Source: Bacillota bacterium (lineage in GTDB: Bacteria; Bacillota; Clostridia; Lachnospirales; Anaerotignaceae). From it: a stretch of 27,430 nucleotides of DNA. The stretch is taken from contig JAEZPX010000207.1 in assembly GCA_023413275.1 (NCBI GenBank), forward strand, positions 1 to 27,430, in the 5' to 3' direction. The notes below the pieces were generated by a model that saw only the letters and a program-made list of their open reading frames with translations, did not search any database and was not told the DNA's origin. The position numbers and the translations under genes are program-made. This document shows, piece after piece, positions 13,917 through 22,216 of this stretch (positions are counted from its first letter, which is position 1; each line of letters begins with the position of its first letter).

Positions 13917-15065
13917 ATGAAACGATGGATAGCTGGTATATTGATAGCTGGAATGTGCCTTGGAACAGGCTGTGGAAATAAGACAGAACAAGAGACGCCA
14001 CCAACCCAAGCCGTTAAAACTGCTGGGGAAATCAAGGCAGAAGCCATTCAGGATAAAATGGATACAATGACCTTAGAAGAAAAAGTTGGTCAGCTATTCA
14101 TGGTTGATTTTAGAAACAATGAGGATGGAAGCGGAATGACGGTTCTGAGTGAGTCAGCCGAAGAAAAAATAAAACAATATCATGTGGGTGGCGTAATTTT
14201 GTTTGCGGAAAATCTTGATACCCTAGAGCAGACCGAGAAACTGACAAAGGATATGCAGGATGCCGCAGAAATGCCCTTATTTATTGGTATTGATGAAGAG
14301 GGAGGGCTTGTTTCTCGCCTGAATAAAAGCAATATTCCCCATGAAACCATTCCTTCCGCCGGAGAGATGACAAAGCCGGCACAAGCAGAGGCGGCAGGAA
14401 AATCAATTGGGGAGACATTAGCAAAAATAGGTGTGAATGTGGATTTTGCACCTGTTGCAGATGTGAACACAAACCCTGATAATCCTGTCATTGGGATGCG
14501 GGCTTATTCAAATGAGCCTAATCAGACAGGAGAAATGGTTTGCGCATTTCTCAAAGGCTTACAGGGTACAGGGGTCAGCGGCACAGTAAAACATTTTCCG
14601 GGCCATGGTGATACTGCCACAGATAGTCATAAAGGGGAGGTATTTGTTTCCCATGATTTGGAAAGACTGAAAGAAGTTGAGTTTGTTCCTTTTGAAAAGG
14701 CCATTGCAGCGGGTGTTGATTTTGTTATGGTAGGGCATATTAAAACACCGAATGCAACTTCAGATAATCTTCCTGCAACCCTTTCATCCCAAGCTGTGGG
14801 ATTTTTAAGAAAGGACTTGGGTTATAATGGTGTTGCCATAACCGATGCCATGAATATGCAGGCAATTTCCGATTATTATGGTGTTGGGGAATCGGCAGTG
14901 ATGGCGATTTCTGCAGGCATCGATATTGTGTTAATGCCGTCTGACTTAGATGAAGCATATGAGGCGTTGTTGAATGGGGTTCAGGACGGGCGTATTCAGG
15001 AAGCACAAGTAGAAGAAAGCTTAAAGAGGATTTTAAGCCTGAAGTATGACAAGGGCTTACTGTAA
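13917..15065 (+). CDS. nagZ: Lipoprotein beta-N-acetylhexosaminidase, glycoside hydrolase family 3 (NagZ type), 382 aa
   Basis: This enzyme should remove terminal N-acetylglucosamine from cell-wall muropeptides. The N terminus is a lipoprotein signal: two basic residues, a hydrophobic stretch, then LGTGC with C19 as the lipidation site, so the enzyme is outside the membrane, followed by a polar linker (20-40). The GH3 barrel covers about 47-382. The NagZ-specific loop KHFPGHGDTATDSH (225-238) supplies the His/Asp acid-base pair, and the nucleophile is D310 in AITDAMNMQAI. No C-terminal GH3 domain is present, as in other NagZ proteins. It is a single gene between the divergent recJ and relA, with a likely terminator at 15092-15126. 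Confidence 0.92.
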   Translation: MKRWIAGILIAGMCLGTGCGNKTEQETPPTQAVKTAGEIKAEAIQDKMDTMTLEEKVGQLFMVDFRNNEDGSGMTVLSESAEEKIKQYHVGGVILFAENLDTLEQTEKLTKDMQDAAEMPLFIGIDEEGGLVSRLNKSNIPHETIPSAGEMTKPAQAEAAGKSIGETLAKIGVNVDFAPVADVNTNPDNPVIGMRAYSNEPNQTGEMVCAFLKGLQGTGVSGTVKHFPGHGDTATDSHKGEVFVSHDLERLKEVEFVPFEKAIAAGVDFVMVGHIKTPNATSDNLPATLSSQAVGFLRKDLGYNGVAITDAMNMQAISDYYGVGESAVMAISAGIDIVLMPSDLDEAYEALLNGVQDGRIQEAQVEESLKRILSLKYDKGLL

Positions 15066-15091
15066 TTTAGAGAATTTTCTTGAAAATATAG

Positions 15092-15126
15092 ACCTGAGAA
15101 GTTATAATCAAGTTTACAGGTTTTTT
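15092..15126 (+). terminator. Probable terminator after nagZ
   Basis: ACCTG (15092-15096) pairs with CAGGT (15117-15121), directly followed by a T run. The stem is short and the loop long. Confidence 0.5.
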
Positions 15127-15179
15127 CGACATTTATGTAAAAAAATGACATAGTCATAGAAAATAAGGAGGTGATGGAC

Positions 15180-17411
15180 ATGGCAACAGCAGACCAATTA
15201 TTCCAAGAGCTACTGGAGCGGATTAAGCAGTATCATCCGTCTAAGGATTTCAGTATGCTGGAAAGGGCGTATGAGCTGGCAGCAGATGCCCACAAGGAAC
15301 AAAAAAGAAAATCAGGCGAGCCATATGTCATCCATCCCTTAAAAGTGGCATATATCTTAGCGGAGCTTGAATTGGACATGGAATCCATCGTAGCGGGAAT
15401 TCTCCACGATGTGATTGAAGATACCAATTACAGCCACGATGATATTGCAAAGTTATTTAGCGAAGAAGTTGCCTCCTTGGTTGACGGCGTTACCAAGCTG
15501 GGTAAGCTTTCTTATACAACCAAGGAAGAAATTCAAGCGGAAAATTACCGCAAAATGTTCCTTGCTATGGCCAAGGATATCCGTGTTATCTTGATTAAGC
15601 TGGCGGACAGACTTCATAATATGCGTACGCTGAATTATATGACACCGGAAAAGCAGCATGAAAAGGCCCAAGAAACCTTGGACATTTATGCACCTTTGGC
15701 TCATAGACTGGGTATTTCCAAAATCCGTACGGAAATGGAAGACCTTTGCTTTAAGTATTTGAACCCGGAAGCATATTTCGATTTGGCGGCAAAGATTGAG
15801 AAAAAAAGAGTAGAGCGGGAAGCCTTTGTGCAAAACATTGTGACTGAGGTTAAAGCTAAAATGGATGAAGCCGGAATCTCCGGTAAGATTGAAGGCAGAA
15901 GCAAGCATTTTTTCAGTATCTACAAAAAGATGGTGAATCAAAATAAGACACTGGATCAAATTTACGATTTGTTTGCCGTTCGTGCCATAGTGGATAGCAT
16001 TAAGGATTGCTATGCAGTTTTGGGTATTGTGCACACCATGTATACCCCCATGCTGGGGCGGTTTAAAGATTACATTGCCATGCCTAAGCCCAATATGTAT
16101 CAGTCCTTGCATAATACCTTGATTGGCCCCAATGGACAGCCCTTTGAGATTCAGATTCGTACTTGGGACATGCATCGTACCAGTGAATATGGTATTGCTG
16201 CCCATTGGAAATACAAAGAGGGTAAAACCGGAGATACCAGCGAAAAGACAGAGGAAGAAAAGCTTGTTTGGTTACGTCAAATTTTGGAGTGGCAAAGGGA
16301 TATGTCCGATAACAAGGAATATCTGGATACAATAAAGCTGGACTTAAATGTATTTACCACCCAGGTGTATGCGTTTACACCTCAAGGCCGTGTGGTGCAG
16401 CTACCAAAAGATTCTACGCCCATTGACTTTGCTTATATGATTCATTCTGCCGTTGGGAACAAAATGGTAGGGGCACGGGTGAATAACCGTATGGTTACTA
16501 TCGATTATAATATTCAAAATGGCGATATTGTTGAGATTATGACCTCCCAAAATTCTAGGGGGCCTAGCCGAGATTGGCTTACCTTGGTAAGAAGCTCTCA
16601 AGCCAGATCAAAAATAAAGCAATGGTTTAAGAAGGAAGAAAAGGAAGATAACATTCTTCGTGGAAAAGAAATGCTTCTCAGCGATATGAAGAAAAAGGGC
16701 TATGCGTCCAATGACCTTCTGCGTCCCGAGTGGATGGACCTGATTATGGATAAATACGACTTCAAAAACTGGGATTCCATTATGGCTGCTATCGGTTATG
16801 GTGGAATTAAGGAAGGACAGGTAGTAAACCGCCTGATTGATGAGTATTTAAAAGAGAAACGGAAAAAACAAACGGCAGAGGAAATCTTGCAGGATTTTGA
16901 AAAAACCGTTGACCAAAAGCCCATACCCAAGAAGAAAAAAAGCAAAAGCGGTATTGTGGTTGAGGGAATTGGCGATGTTGCAGTGCGTTTTTCAAAATGT
17001 TGCAGCCCAGTGCCTGGGGATGAGATTATTGGTTTTGTCACAAGAGGCCGTGGTGTTACCATTCATCGGACAGACTGTGTCAATATTATGAATCTAAGTG
17101 ATGACGAAAGAGGCCGTTTAATCAATGCAGAGTGGGATGCCCAGTATACCCATGGGGATGTTTTGAGCGCAGCTTATTGGGCAGAAATTCGAGTGATCGC
17201 CAACGACAGAACGGGACTTTTGTTTGAAATCAGCAGGCTGTTGGCGGATGAGGATGTTGCGGTTAAGGGCTTTAATATCCGTACTACCAAAGATATGCTG
17301 GCGATCTTCAACATTACGCTGGAGATTAGAACAAAGGATCAGTTGGTACGAATTACAAAAAGGATTAAAGGCGTAAAAGATGTTATAGATATAGAACGTG
17401 TGACAGGATAA
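15180..17411 (+). CDS. relA: Bifunctional (p)ppGpp synthetase/hydrolase, 743 aa
   Basis: This Rel enzyme makes and destroys the alarmone (p)ppGpp in response to uncharged tRNA on the ribosome. The hydrolase domain is intact: IHPL and LHDVIEDT (H76, D77) and LADRLHNMRTL. The synthetase domain follows (FAVRAIVDSIKDCYAVLG, YQSLHNTLIG, EIQIRT). The RFKD motif is of the RXKD type found in bifunctional enzymes, not the EXDD of RelA-only synthetases. The TGS domain (VYAFTPQGRVVQLPKDSTPIDFAY), a CCSPVPGD zinc-finger-type region and an ACT domain (ANDRTGLLFEISRLL) make up the regulatory half. Upstream in-frame GTG (15171) and ATG (15174) overlap or crowd AAGGAGG, so I start at the ATG at 15180. It is first of four genes, followed by dtd after 15 bases. 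Confidence 0.97.
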   Translation: MATADQLFQELLERIKQYHPSKDFSMLERAYELAADAHKEQKRKSGEPYVIHPLKVAYILAELELDMESIVAGILHDVIEDTNYSHDDIAKLFSEEVASLVDGVTKLGKLSYTTKEEIQAENYRKMFLAMAKDIRVILIKLADRLHNMRTLNYMTPEKQHEKAQETLDIYAPLAHRLGISKIRTEMEDLCFKYLNPEAYFDLAAKIEKKRVEREAFVQNIVTEVKAKMDEAGISGKIEGRSKHFFSIYKKMVNQNKTLDQIYDLFAVRAIVDSIKDCYAVLGIVHTMYTPMLGRFKDYIAMPKPNMYQSLHNTLIGPNGQPFEIQIRTWDMHRTSEYGIAAHWKYKEGKTGDTSEKTEEEKLVWLRQILEWQRDMSDNKEYLDTIKLDLNVFTTQVYAFTPQGRVVQLPKDSTPIDFAYMIHSAVGNKMVGARVNNRMVTIDYNIQNGDIVEIMTSQNSRGPSRDWLTLVRSSQARSKIKQWFKKEEKEDNILRGKEMLLSDMKKKGYASNDLLRPEWMDLIMDKYDFKNWDSIMAAIGYGGIKEGQVVNRLIDEYLKEKRKKQTAEEILQDFEKTVDQKPIPKKKKSKSGIVVEGIGDVAVRFSKCCSPVPGDEIIGFVTRGRGVTIHRTDCVNIMNLSDDERGRLINAEWDAQYTHGDVLSAAYWAEIRVIANDRTGLLFEISRLLADEDVAVKGFNIRTTKDMLAIFNITLEIRTKDQLVRITKRIKGVKDVIDIERVTG

Positions 17412-17426
17412 AAATAGGAGGAGCTT

Positions 17427-17879
17427 ATGCGTGGTGTATTGCAAAGAGTGACAAGTGCCAGCGTTACGGTAGATGGCCAGGTGATCGGCGAAATTGGAAA
17501 AGGCATTATGGTACTTTTCGGTATGCTGGGATCTGATGATGAAAAGACCATGGAATATATGCTGGATAAAGTGGTAAACCTTCGTATTTTTGAAGATGAG
17601 AACGGGAAAATGAACCTTTCCCTTTTGGATATTGGTGGGGAGCTATTAATTGTTCCTAATTTTACCCTTTATGGTGATTCAAGAAAGGGTAGAAGACCTG
17701 GTTATTCCAGCGGAGCAGCGCCGGATGTAGCGGCAGGTCTGTTTCAGAGATTATGTGAAAAGGCAAAGGAAATGCCTATCAAAAAGGTTGCAACAGGTCA
17801 GTTTCAGGCGGATATGAAGGTTGCCTTGGTAAATGATGGCCCTGTTACACTGCTTTTGGATAGCGAAAAATTATTTTAA
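17427..17879 (+). CDS. dtd: D-aminoacyl-tRNA deacylase, 150 aa
   Basis: Dtd frees tRNA that has been wrongly charged with a D-amino acid. The protein is full length and starts MRGVLQRVTSASVTVDG like the family. The active site joins two motifs: NDGPVT with the Gly-cisPro pair (G138, P139), which is normal, and the SQFTL motif, which here reads PNFTL at residues 77-81 (VPNFTLYGD). Thr80 is kept, but Ser77 and Gln78 are replaced by Pro and Asn. KGRRPGY and SSGAAPD follow as expected. AGGAGG lies before the ATG. It stands between relA and hemZ, the usual company of dtd in Firmicutes. Confidence 0.95.
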   Translation: MRGVLQRVTSASVTVDGQVIGEIGKGIMVLFGMLGSDDEKTMEYMLDKVVNLRIFEDENGKMNLSLLDIGGELLIVPNFTLYGDSRKGRRPGYSSGAAPDVAAGLFQRLCEKAKEMPIKKVATGQFQADMKVALVNDGPVTLLLDSEKLF

Positions 17880-17896
17880 AGCAAAGGGAAATGCGA

Positions 17897-19345
17897 ATGA
17901 TACACTATATTCTTCAGGGACATGAACTGCAAAATGATGTACAGACAATGATTCAGGTTTTTTATCCAAACCTTCATTATATCCGAACGGAGGAAGCTGC
18001 CGCTTCAGGCTTTACTATCATCAGCTGTATGGAAAATGGCATTGCTTCGGCAATGCTTTATCGTGATGGAGAAAAGGTGAATCAATGGTCTTTTCCATAT
18101 GGGGAAGATACATCAGAAAAGGAACAGAAGCGACTGGTAAAGCTTACAATTTATGAGCTACTAAAGACGGAAACAGGTTTGCGACCCCAATGGGGCTTAC
18201 TTACAGGGGTGCGTCCTGCAAAAATCATCAGCGGACTTTTGTCAGAAGGGAAAAGCGATGAATCTGCCGTAGAACACCTGACAAAGGACTATCTGGTAAT
18301 GGAGGACAAGGCAAGACTTGCCCTTACTGTTGCAAAGGCAGAGCAAAAGCTTCTGGGTAAAAACAAGCCCAACGATATTAGCTTGTATATTGGCATTCCT
18401 TTTTGTCCAACCAGATGCTTATACTGCTCCTTTACGGCATATCCCTTGGCGCAGTATAAAGATAGAGTAGATGAATATTTGGATGCTATGTTTCGAGAAT
18501 TGGAGTTCTTGGCTGAGTATGCTAAGGATTTTTCACTGAAGAATATTTACATCGGCGGGGGTACACCCACTTCCTTATCAGAACTGCAATTGGAACGGCT
18601 TTTGAGAAAGGTGGCAGAGCTATTTCATACAGAGGATATGGAATATACTGTGGAGGCTGGACGTCCTGATACCATTACCAAGGAAAAACTGCGGTTGATG
18701 AAGGAATATGGTGTAAACCGTATCTCCATTAATCCTCAAACTATGAATGAGGAAACCTTAAAGCGAATTGGAAGAAAGCATTCTGTGGAAGATATTCGCC
18801 GTGTTTTTCATGAAGCCAGAGAATTGGGACATGAAAACATCAATATGGATTTAATTTTAGGCTTACCCGGGGAAGAACCCCGAGATGTGGAACAAACCAT
18901 GAAGGAAATTTACGCCTTGGCTCCTGATAATATTACGGTGCATACCTTGGCGGTAAAGCGTGCCTCCCGTTTGAAGGAGGAATTTGACTTGCATACCTTA
19001 TCAACGGCAGAGTCTCTGGAAAGGATGCTTGCAATAGCAGGGGAGTATGCAGAAAAAATGGGCATGGAGCCTTATTATATGTATCGTCAGAAAAACATGG
19101 TTGGGAATTTTGAAAACGTTGGTTACTGTCATCCCGGTAAAGAGGGTGTATACAACGTGCAAATTATGGAGGAAAAGCAAACTGTTTTGGCGGCGGGTGC
19201 AGGAGCAAGCACAAAAACGGTTGATCCAAATACGGATAAAATTGAGCGTGTTTTTAACGTCAAGAGTGTTGAGGATTATATCACAAGGATTGATGAAATG
19301 ATTGCCCGAAAGGAACAGGGATTACCTAAAGGAGGATGGAAATGA
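17897..19345 (+). CDS. hemZ: Oxygen-independent coproporphyrinogen dehydrogenase HemZ, 482 aa
   Basis: This is a radical SAM enzyme that oxidises coproporphyrinogen III in anaerobic heme synthesis. The cluster motif is C170, C174 and C177 (FCPTRCLYCSF), followed by IYIGGGTPTSL and the HemN-family stretches VEAGRPDTI, RISINPQTMNEETLKRIGR and NMDLILGLPGE. The N-terminal 160 residues (containing WGLLTGVRPAKI) are characteristic of HemZ as opposed to HemN. An ATG lies at 17891, but AAAGGGA is only one or two bases before it and seven before the ATG at 17897, so the latter is the likelier start. It overlaps hisS by four bases (ATGA). No other heme gene is in the window. Confidence 0.93.
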   Translation: MIHYILQGHELQNDVQTMIQVFYPNLHYIRTEEAAASGFTIISCMENGIASAMLYRDGEKVNQWSFPYGEDTSEKEQKRLVKLTIYELLKTETGLRPQWGLLTGVRPAKIISGLLSEGKSDESAVEHLTKDYLVMEDKARLALTVAKAEQKLLGKNKPNDISLYIGIPFCPTRCLYCSFTAYPLAQYKDRVDEYLDAMFRELEFLAEYAKDFSLKNIYIGGGTPTSLSELQLERLLRKVAELFHTEDMEYTVEAGRPDTITKEKLRLMKEYGVNRISINPQTMNEETLKRIGRKHSVEDIRRVFHEARELGHENINMDLILGLPGEEPRDVEQTMKEIYALAPDNITVHTLAVKRASRLKEEFDLHTLSTAESLERMLAIAGEYAEKMGMEPYYMYRQKNMVGNFENVGYCHPGKEGVYNVQIMEEKQTVLAAGAGASTKTVDPNTDKIERVFNVKSVEDYITRIDEMIARKEQGLPKGGWK

Positions 19346-20589
19346 TTCAGTTGGTGAAAGGCACTAAGGATATTTTTGCCGCAGAGGTAACTGCTTGGCA
19401 GGAAATCGAAAATAAAATGAGACGGCTTTGCCATACCTTTGGAATTGGCGAAATCAGAACACCCATTATTGAATTTACAGAGCTTTTTGTGCGTGGTGTA
19501 GGTGAAACTACAGATATTGTGCAAAAGGAGATGTATACCTTTACAGATGATGGAGATCGCTCCTTAACGTTGCGTCCTGAGGGTACTGCAGGTGTTGCCC
19601 GTGCGTATATCGAGCATGGAATGCACAATCAGGCACAGCCGACAAAGCTGTATTATATTTCCCCCACCTTCCGCTGTGAAAATACCCAGGCAGGGCGTCA
19701 GCGTCAGTTTCATCAATTTGGTGTAGAAATGCTGGGCTCCTACAGTCCTGCTCAGGATGCAGAATCCATTTCGGTGGCTGCAGCTTTATTGGAGGAAATG
19801 GGTATTGAAGGTGTTGAGCTGCGGATGAACAGCTTGGGTTGCCCTGATTGCCGTAGCCGCTACAACAAAACGTTGCGTGATTTTATTGGGCAAAACTTGG
19901 ATAAGCTTTGTCCTACTTGCAAGGAACGTTTTGAAAAGAATCCTTTGCGGGTTTTGGATTGTAAAGAAGAAAGATGCAAAGAAATCATAGCGAATGCACC
20001 CTCTGTTCTAGAATGTCTGGATGAGGAGTGCACTGAACATTTCCAAAAAGTACAAGATATTTTGACAGAGATGGGGATAGCTTTTACCATTGACCCCAAA
20101 ATTGTCCGTGGTTTAGACTACTACACCAGAACTGTGTTTGAATTTGTTTCTGATGGGCTTACCGTTTGCGGCGGTGGTCGTTATGATAAACTGATAGAAG
20201 AATGTGGCGGAAAACCTACGGGTGCTGTTGGATTTGGCTTGGGAATTGAACGCTTGGTTATGATTTTGGAAAAGCAGAAGGGTGAACTTACGGAAGTACC
20301 CAAAAGAGATGTATTTATTGGTTCCATGGGAGACAATGGGTTTGTAAAGGCACAGGGAATTGCCTTGGCTTTGAGAAAAGTCGGTATTTCTGCAGATTGT
20401 GATACCGTTGAGAGAAGCGTAAAGGCGCAGATGAAATATGCCAATAAAATTGGCGCTAGATATTCCTTGGTCATTGGTGACAGTGAATTGGAAAATGGTA
20501 CAGTGGAATTGAAAGAAATGGAAACCGGTGAAAAGACATCGGTCACTCTGACGGAATTGTCTCATGTTTTAGTGGAGAAGTGCAAATAA
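19342..20589 (+). CDS. hisS: Histidyl-tRNA synthetase, 415 aa
   Basis: HisS charges tRNA-His. Class II motifs are plain: LTLRPEGTAGVAR, motif 2 FRCENTQAGRQRQFHQFGVE (about 110-129), GLDYYTRTVFEF, GGGRYDKLIEECGG, and motif 3 GFGLGIERLV, followed by the anticodon-binding domain (about 320-415). A Cys-rich insertion (GCPDC, LCPTC, LDCKEERC, about 167-212) could bind a metal, as in some clostridial HisS proteins. An ATG at 19336 is in frame, but it touches GGAGG; the ATG at 19342 is spaced properly and shares ATGA with the hemZ stop, which suggests translational coupling. It is the last gene of the relA operon, closed by a terminator at 20664. The common partner aspS does not follow. Confidence 0.97.
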   Translation: MIQLVKGTKDIFAAEVTAWQEIENKMRRLCHTFGIGEIRTPIIEFTELFVRGVGETTDIVQKEMYTFTDDGDRSLTLRPEGTAGVARAYIEHGMHNQAQPTKLYYISPTFRCENTQAGRQRQFHQFGVEMLGSYSPAQDAESISVAAALLEEMGIEGVELRMNSLGCPDCRSRYNKTLRDFIGQNLDKLCPTCKERFEKNPLRVLDCKEERCKEIIANAPSVLECLDEECTEHFQKVQDILTEMGIAFTIDPKIVRGLDYYTRTVFEFVSDGLTVCGGGRYDKLIEECGGKPTGAVGFGLGIERLVMILEKQKGELTEVPKRDVFIGSMGDNGFVKAQGIALALRKVGISADCDTVERSVKAQMKYANKIGARYSLVIGDSELENGTVELKEMETGEKTSVTLTELSHVLVEKCK

Positions 20590-20663
20590 TGTGAGACAGG
20601 TCATAATAATGATTCTGTTTTATGCATAAAAATAGAATAACAATCACAAATATATAGATAATA

Positions 20664-20695
20664 AAGCGTCTCTTAATTTCTTTGAGGCGCTTTTC
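20664..20695 (+). terminator. Terminator after hisS
   Basis: AAGCGTCTC (20664-20672) pairs with GAGGCGCTT (20684-20692) with one G-T pair, followed by a short T run. Confidence 0.68.
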
Positions 20696-20843
20696 TATGC
20701 AATAATTGTATGAGTGGTTATATTTGTTTGAAATGCCTTGTATTTCTCATAGGAAAGTGATAGCATAATATGATAAATGGCAGGACATGTATCTGATTAG
20801 AAACATAGAATTTTAGAATTGTTGGATTCAAGGAGGAAGTAAA

Positions 20844-22202
20844 TTGAAGATTGTAATTGTAGGGGATGGCAAGGTGGGTAGTACCATTGCCAATCAGCTT
20901 TCTCTAGAAGGACATGATGTTATAGTAATAGATAATAATGCAGCAGTATTGACCAATTCCGGTAACACTATGGATATTTTCTGTATTGAAGGAAATGGTG
21001 CTACAGCATCGGTTTTAAAAGAGGCTGGCATTCAGCAAACAGATGTTTTGATTGCTGCGACCTCTGCAGATGAGGTGAACATGCTTTGCTGTTTATTGGG
21101 CAAAAAGCTAGGGGCAAAAAATACCATTGCTCGTGTTCGTAATCCTGAGTATTTTCAGCAGATGAATCTAATTAAAGAAGAATTGGGTTTAAGCATGGCG
21201 GTAAACCCTGAATTAGCGGCGGCGACAGAAATTTCCAGACTGCTCAGATTCCCATCAGCAATCAAAATAGAACCTTTTGCTCGTGGCAAGGTTGAATTGG
21301 TAGAATTAAAAATACCTGAGCATAGCCCTCTAGATGGTATGCCTCTTTGGGCAATTTATAAAGAATTTCAGGTTAAGATACTGATTTGTGCTGTGCAGCG
21401 TGAAGAGCAGGTGCTAATTCCTGGAGGAGAGTTTGTATTAAAGGCAGGAGATAAGATTAATATTACCGCTTCCCATTTAGAAATAGCTAACTTTTTCCGT
21501 GCCATTGGCGTTTTCCGTACTGGTGTGAAATCTGTTATGATCGTTGGTGGGGGAAGAATTGCGTATTATCTGGCTAAGGAGTTAAGCTCAATCCATGTAA
21601 AGGTAAAGATCATTGAAAAAGATTTGAAACGCTGTGAGTATCTTTGCGAGGTTTTGCCGGAATCTGTTATCATTCACGGTGATGGAACGGAAAAAGAACT
21701 TTTGCATGAAGAAGGCTTAGAAAAAACCGATGCATTTGTAACTTTAACCGGAATGGATGAGGAGAATATTATTGTTGCTTTATATGCCAAGGAAAAGAAG
21801 GTTTCAAAGGTCATAGCAAAAGTAAATAAAATATCATTTTATGAAATTATGGACAGCTTAAATATAGACAGTTTTATTTCGCCTAAAACAATTGCTGCAC
21901 AAAATATCGTTCGATATGTGCGTGCAATGAAGAATTCTATGAGGGATAATAACGTTGTAACCCTGCATACTATGATAAACGATCAGGTTGAAGCGGTTGA
22001 GTTTAAGGTTAGAGAGGATTCTGCCATTGTTGGAATTCCACTGAAAAATTTTAAAAGAAGAGACGGACTTATTGTAGCTGCAATTATTCGTGGTTCACAA
22101 ATAATCATCCCCAACGGAAATGACATGATTGAGAAAGGTGATAATGTAGTTGTGGTTACAACGAAAAAACACCTCTCTGATTTAAATGAGATTAAAAAAT
22201 AA
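20844..22202 (+). CDS. trkA: Trk system potassium uptake regulatory protein TrkA, 452 aa, TTG start
   Basis: TrkA is the cytoplasmic NAD(H)/nucleotide-binding gate of the Trk potassium channel. It has two RCK units in tandem: a first Rossmann fold beginning IVIVGDGKVGSTIA with the acidic end VIVID (residues 3-32), an RCK_C domain (about 140-220), a second Rossmann fold beginning MIVGGGRIAYYLA (about 232), and a final RCK_C domain (about 370-452). The start codon is TTG at 20844, with AAGGAGG eight bases upstream. It is followed by trkH after 14 bases, so the gate and channel are made together. Confidence 0.95.
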   Translation: MKIVIVGDGKVGSTIANQLSLEGHDVIVIDNNAAVLTNSGNTMDIFCIEGNGATASVLKEAGIQQTDVLIAATSADEVNMLCCLLGKKLGAKNTIARVRNPEYFQQMNLIKEELGLSMAVNPELAAATEISRLLRFPSAIKIEPFARGKVELVELKIPEHSPLDGMPLWAIYKEFQVKILICAVQREEQVLIPGGEFVLKAGDKINITASHLEIANFFRAIGVFRTGVKSVMIVGGGRIAYYLAKELSSIHVKVKIIEKDLKRCEYLCEVLPESVIIHGDGTEKELLHEEGLEKTDAFVTLTGMDEENIIVALYAKEKKVSKVIAKVNKISFYEIMDSLNIDSFISPKTIAAQNIVRYVRAMKNSMRDNNVVTLHTMINDQVEAVEFKVREDSAIVGIPLKNFKRRDGLIVAAIIRGSQIIIPNGNDMIEKGDNVVVVTTKKHLSDLNEIKK

Positions 22203-22216
22203 AACGGAGAATTAAA

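Noticed and set aside
15453..16205. A 250-codon open frame on the minus strand
   Set aside because: It lies wholly inside relA on the opposite strand, has no ribosome binding site and no recognisable domain; it is a by-product of relA codon use.
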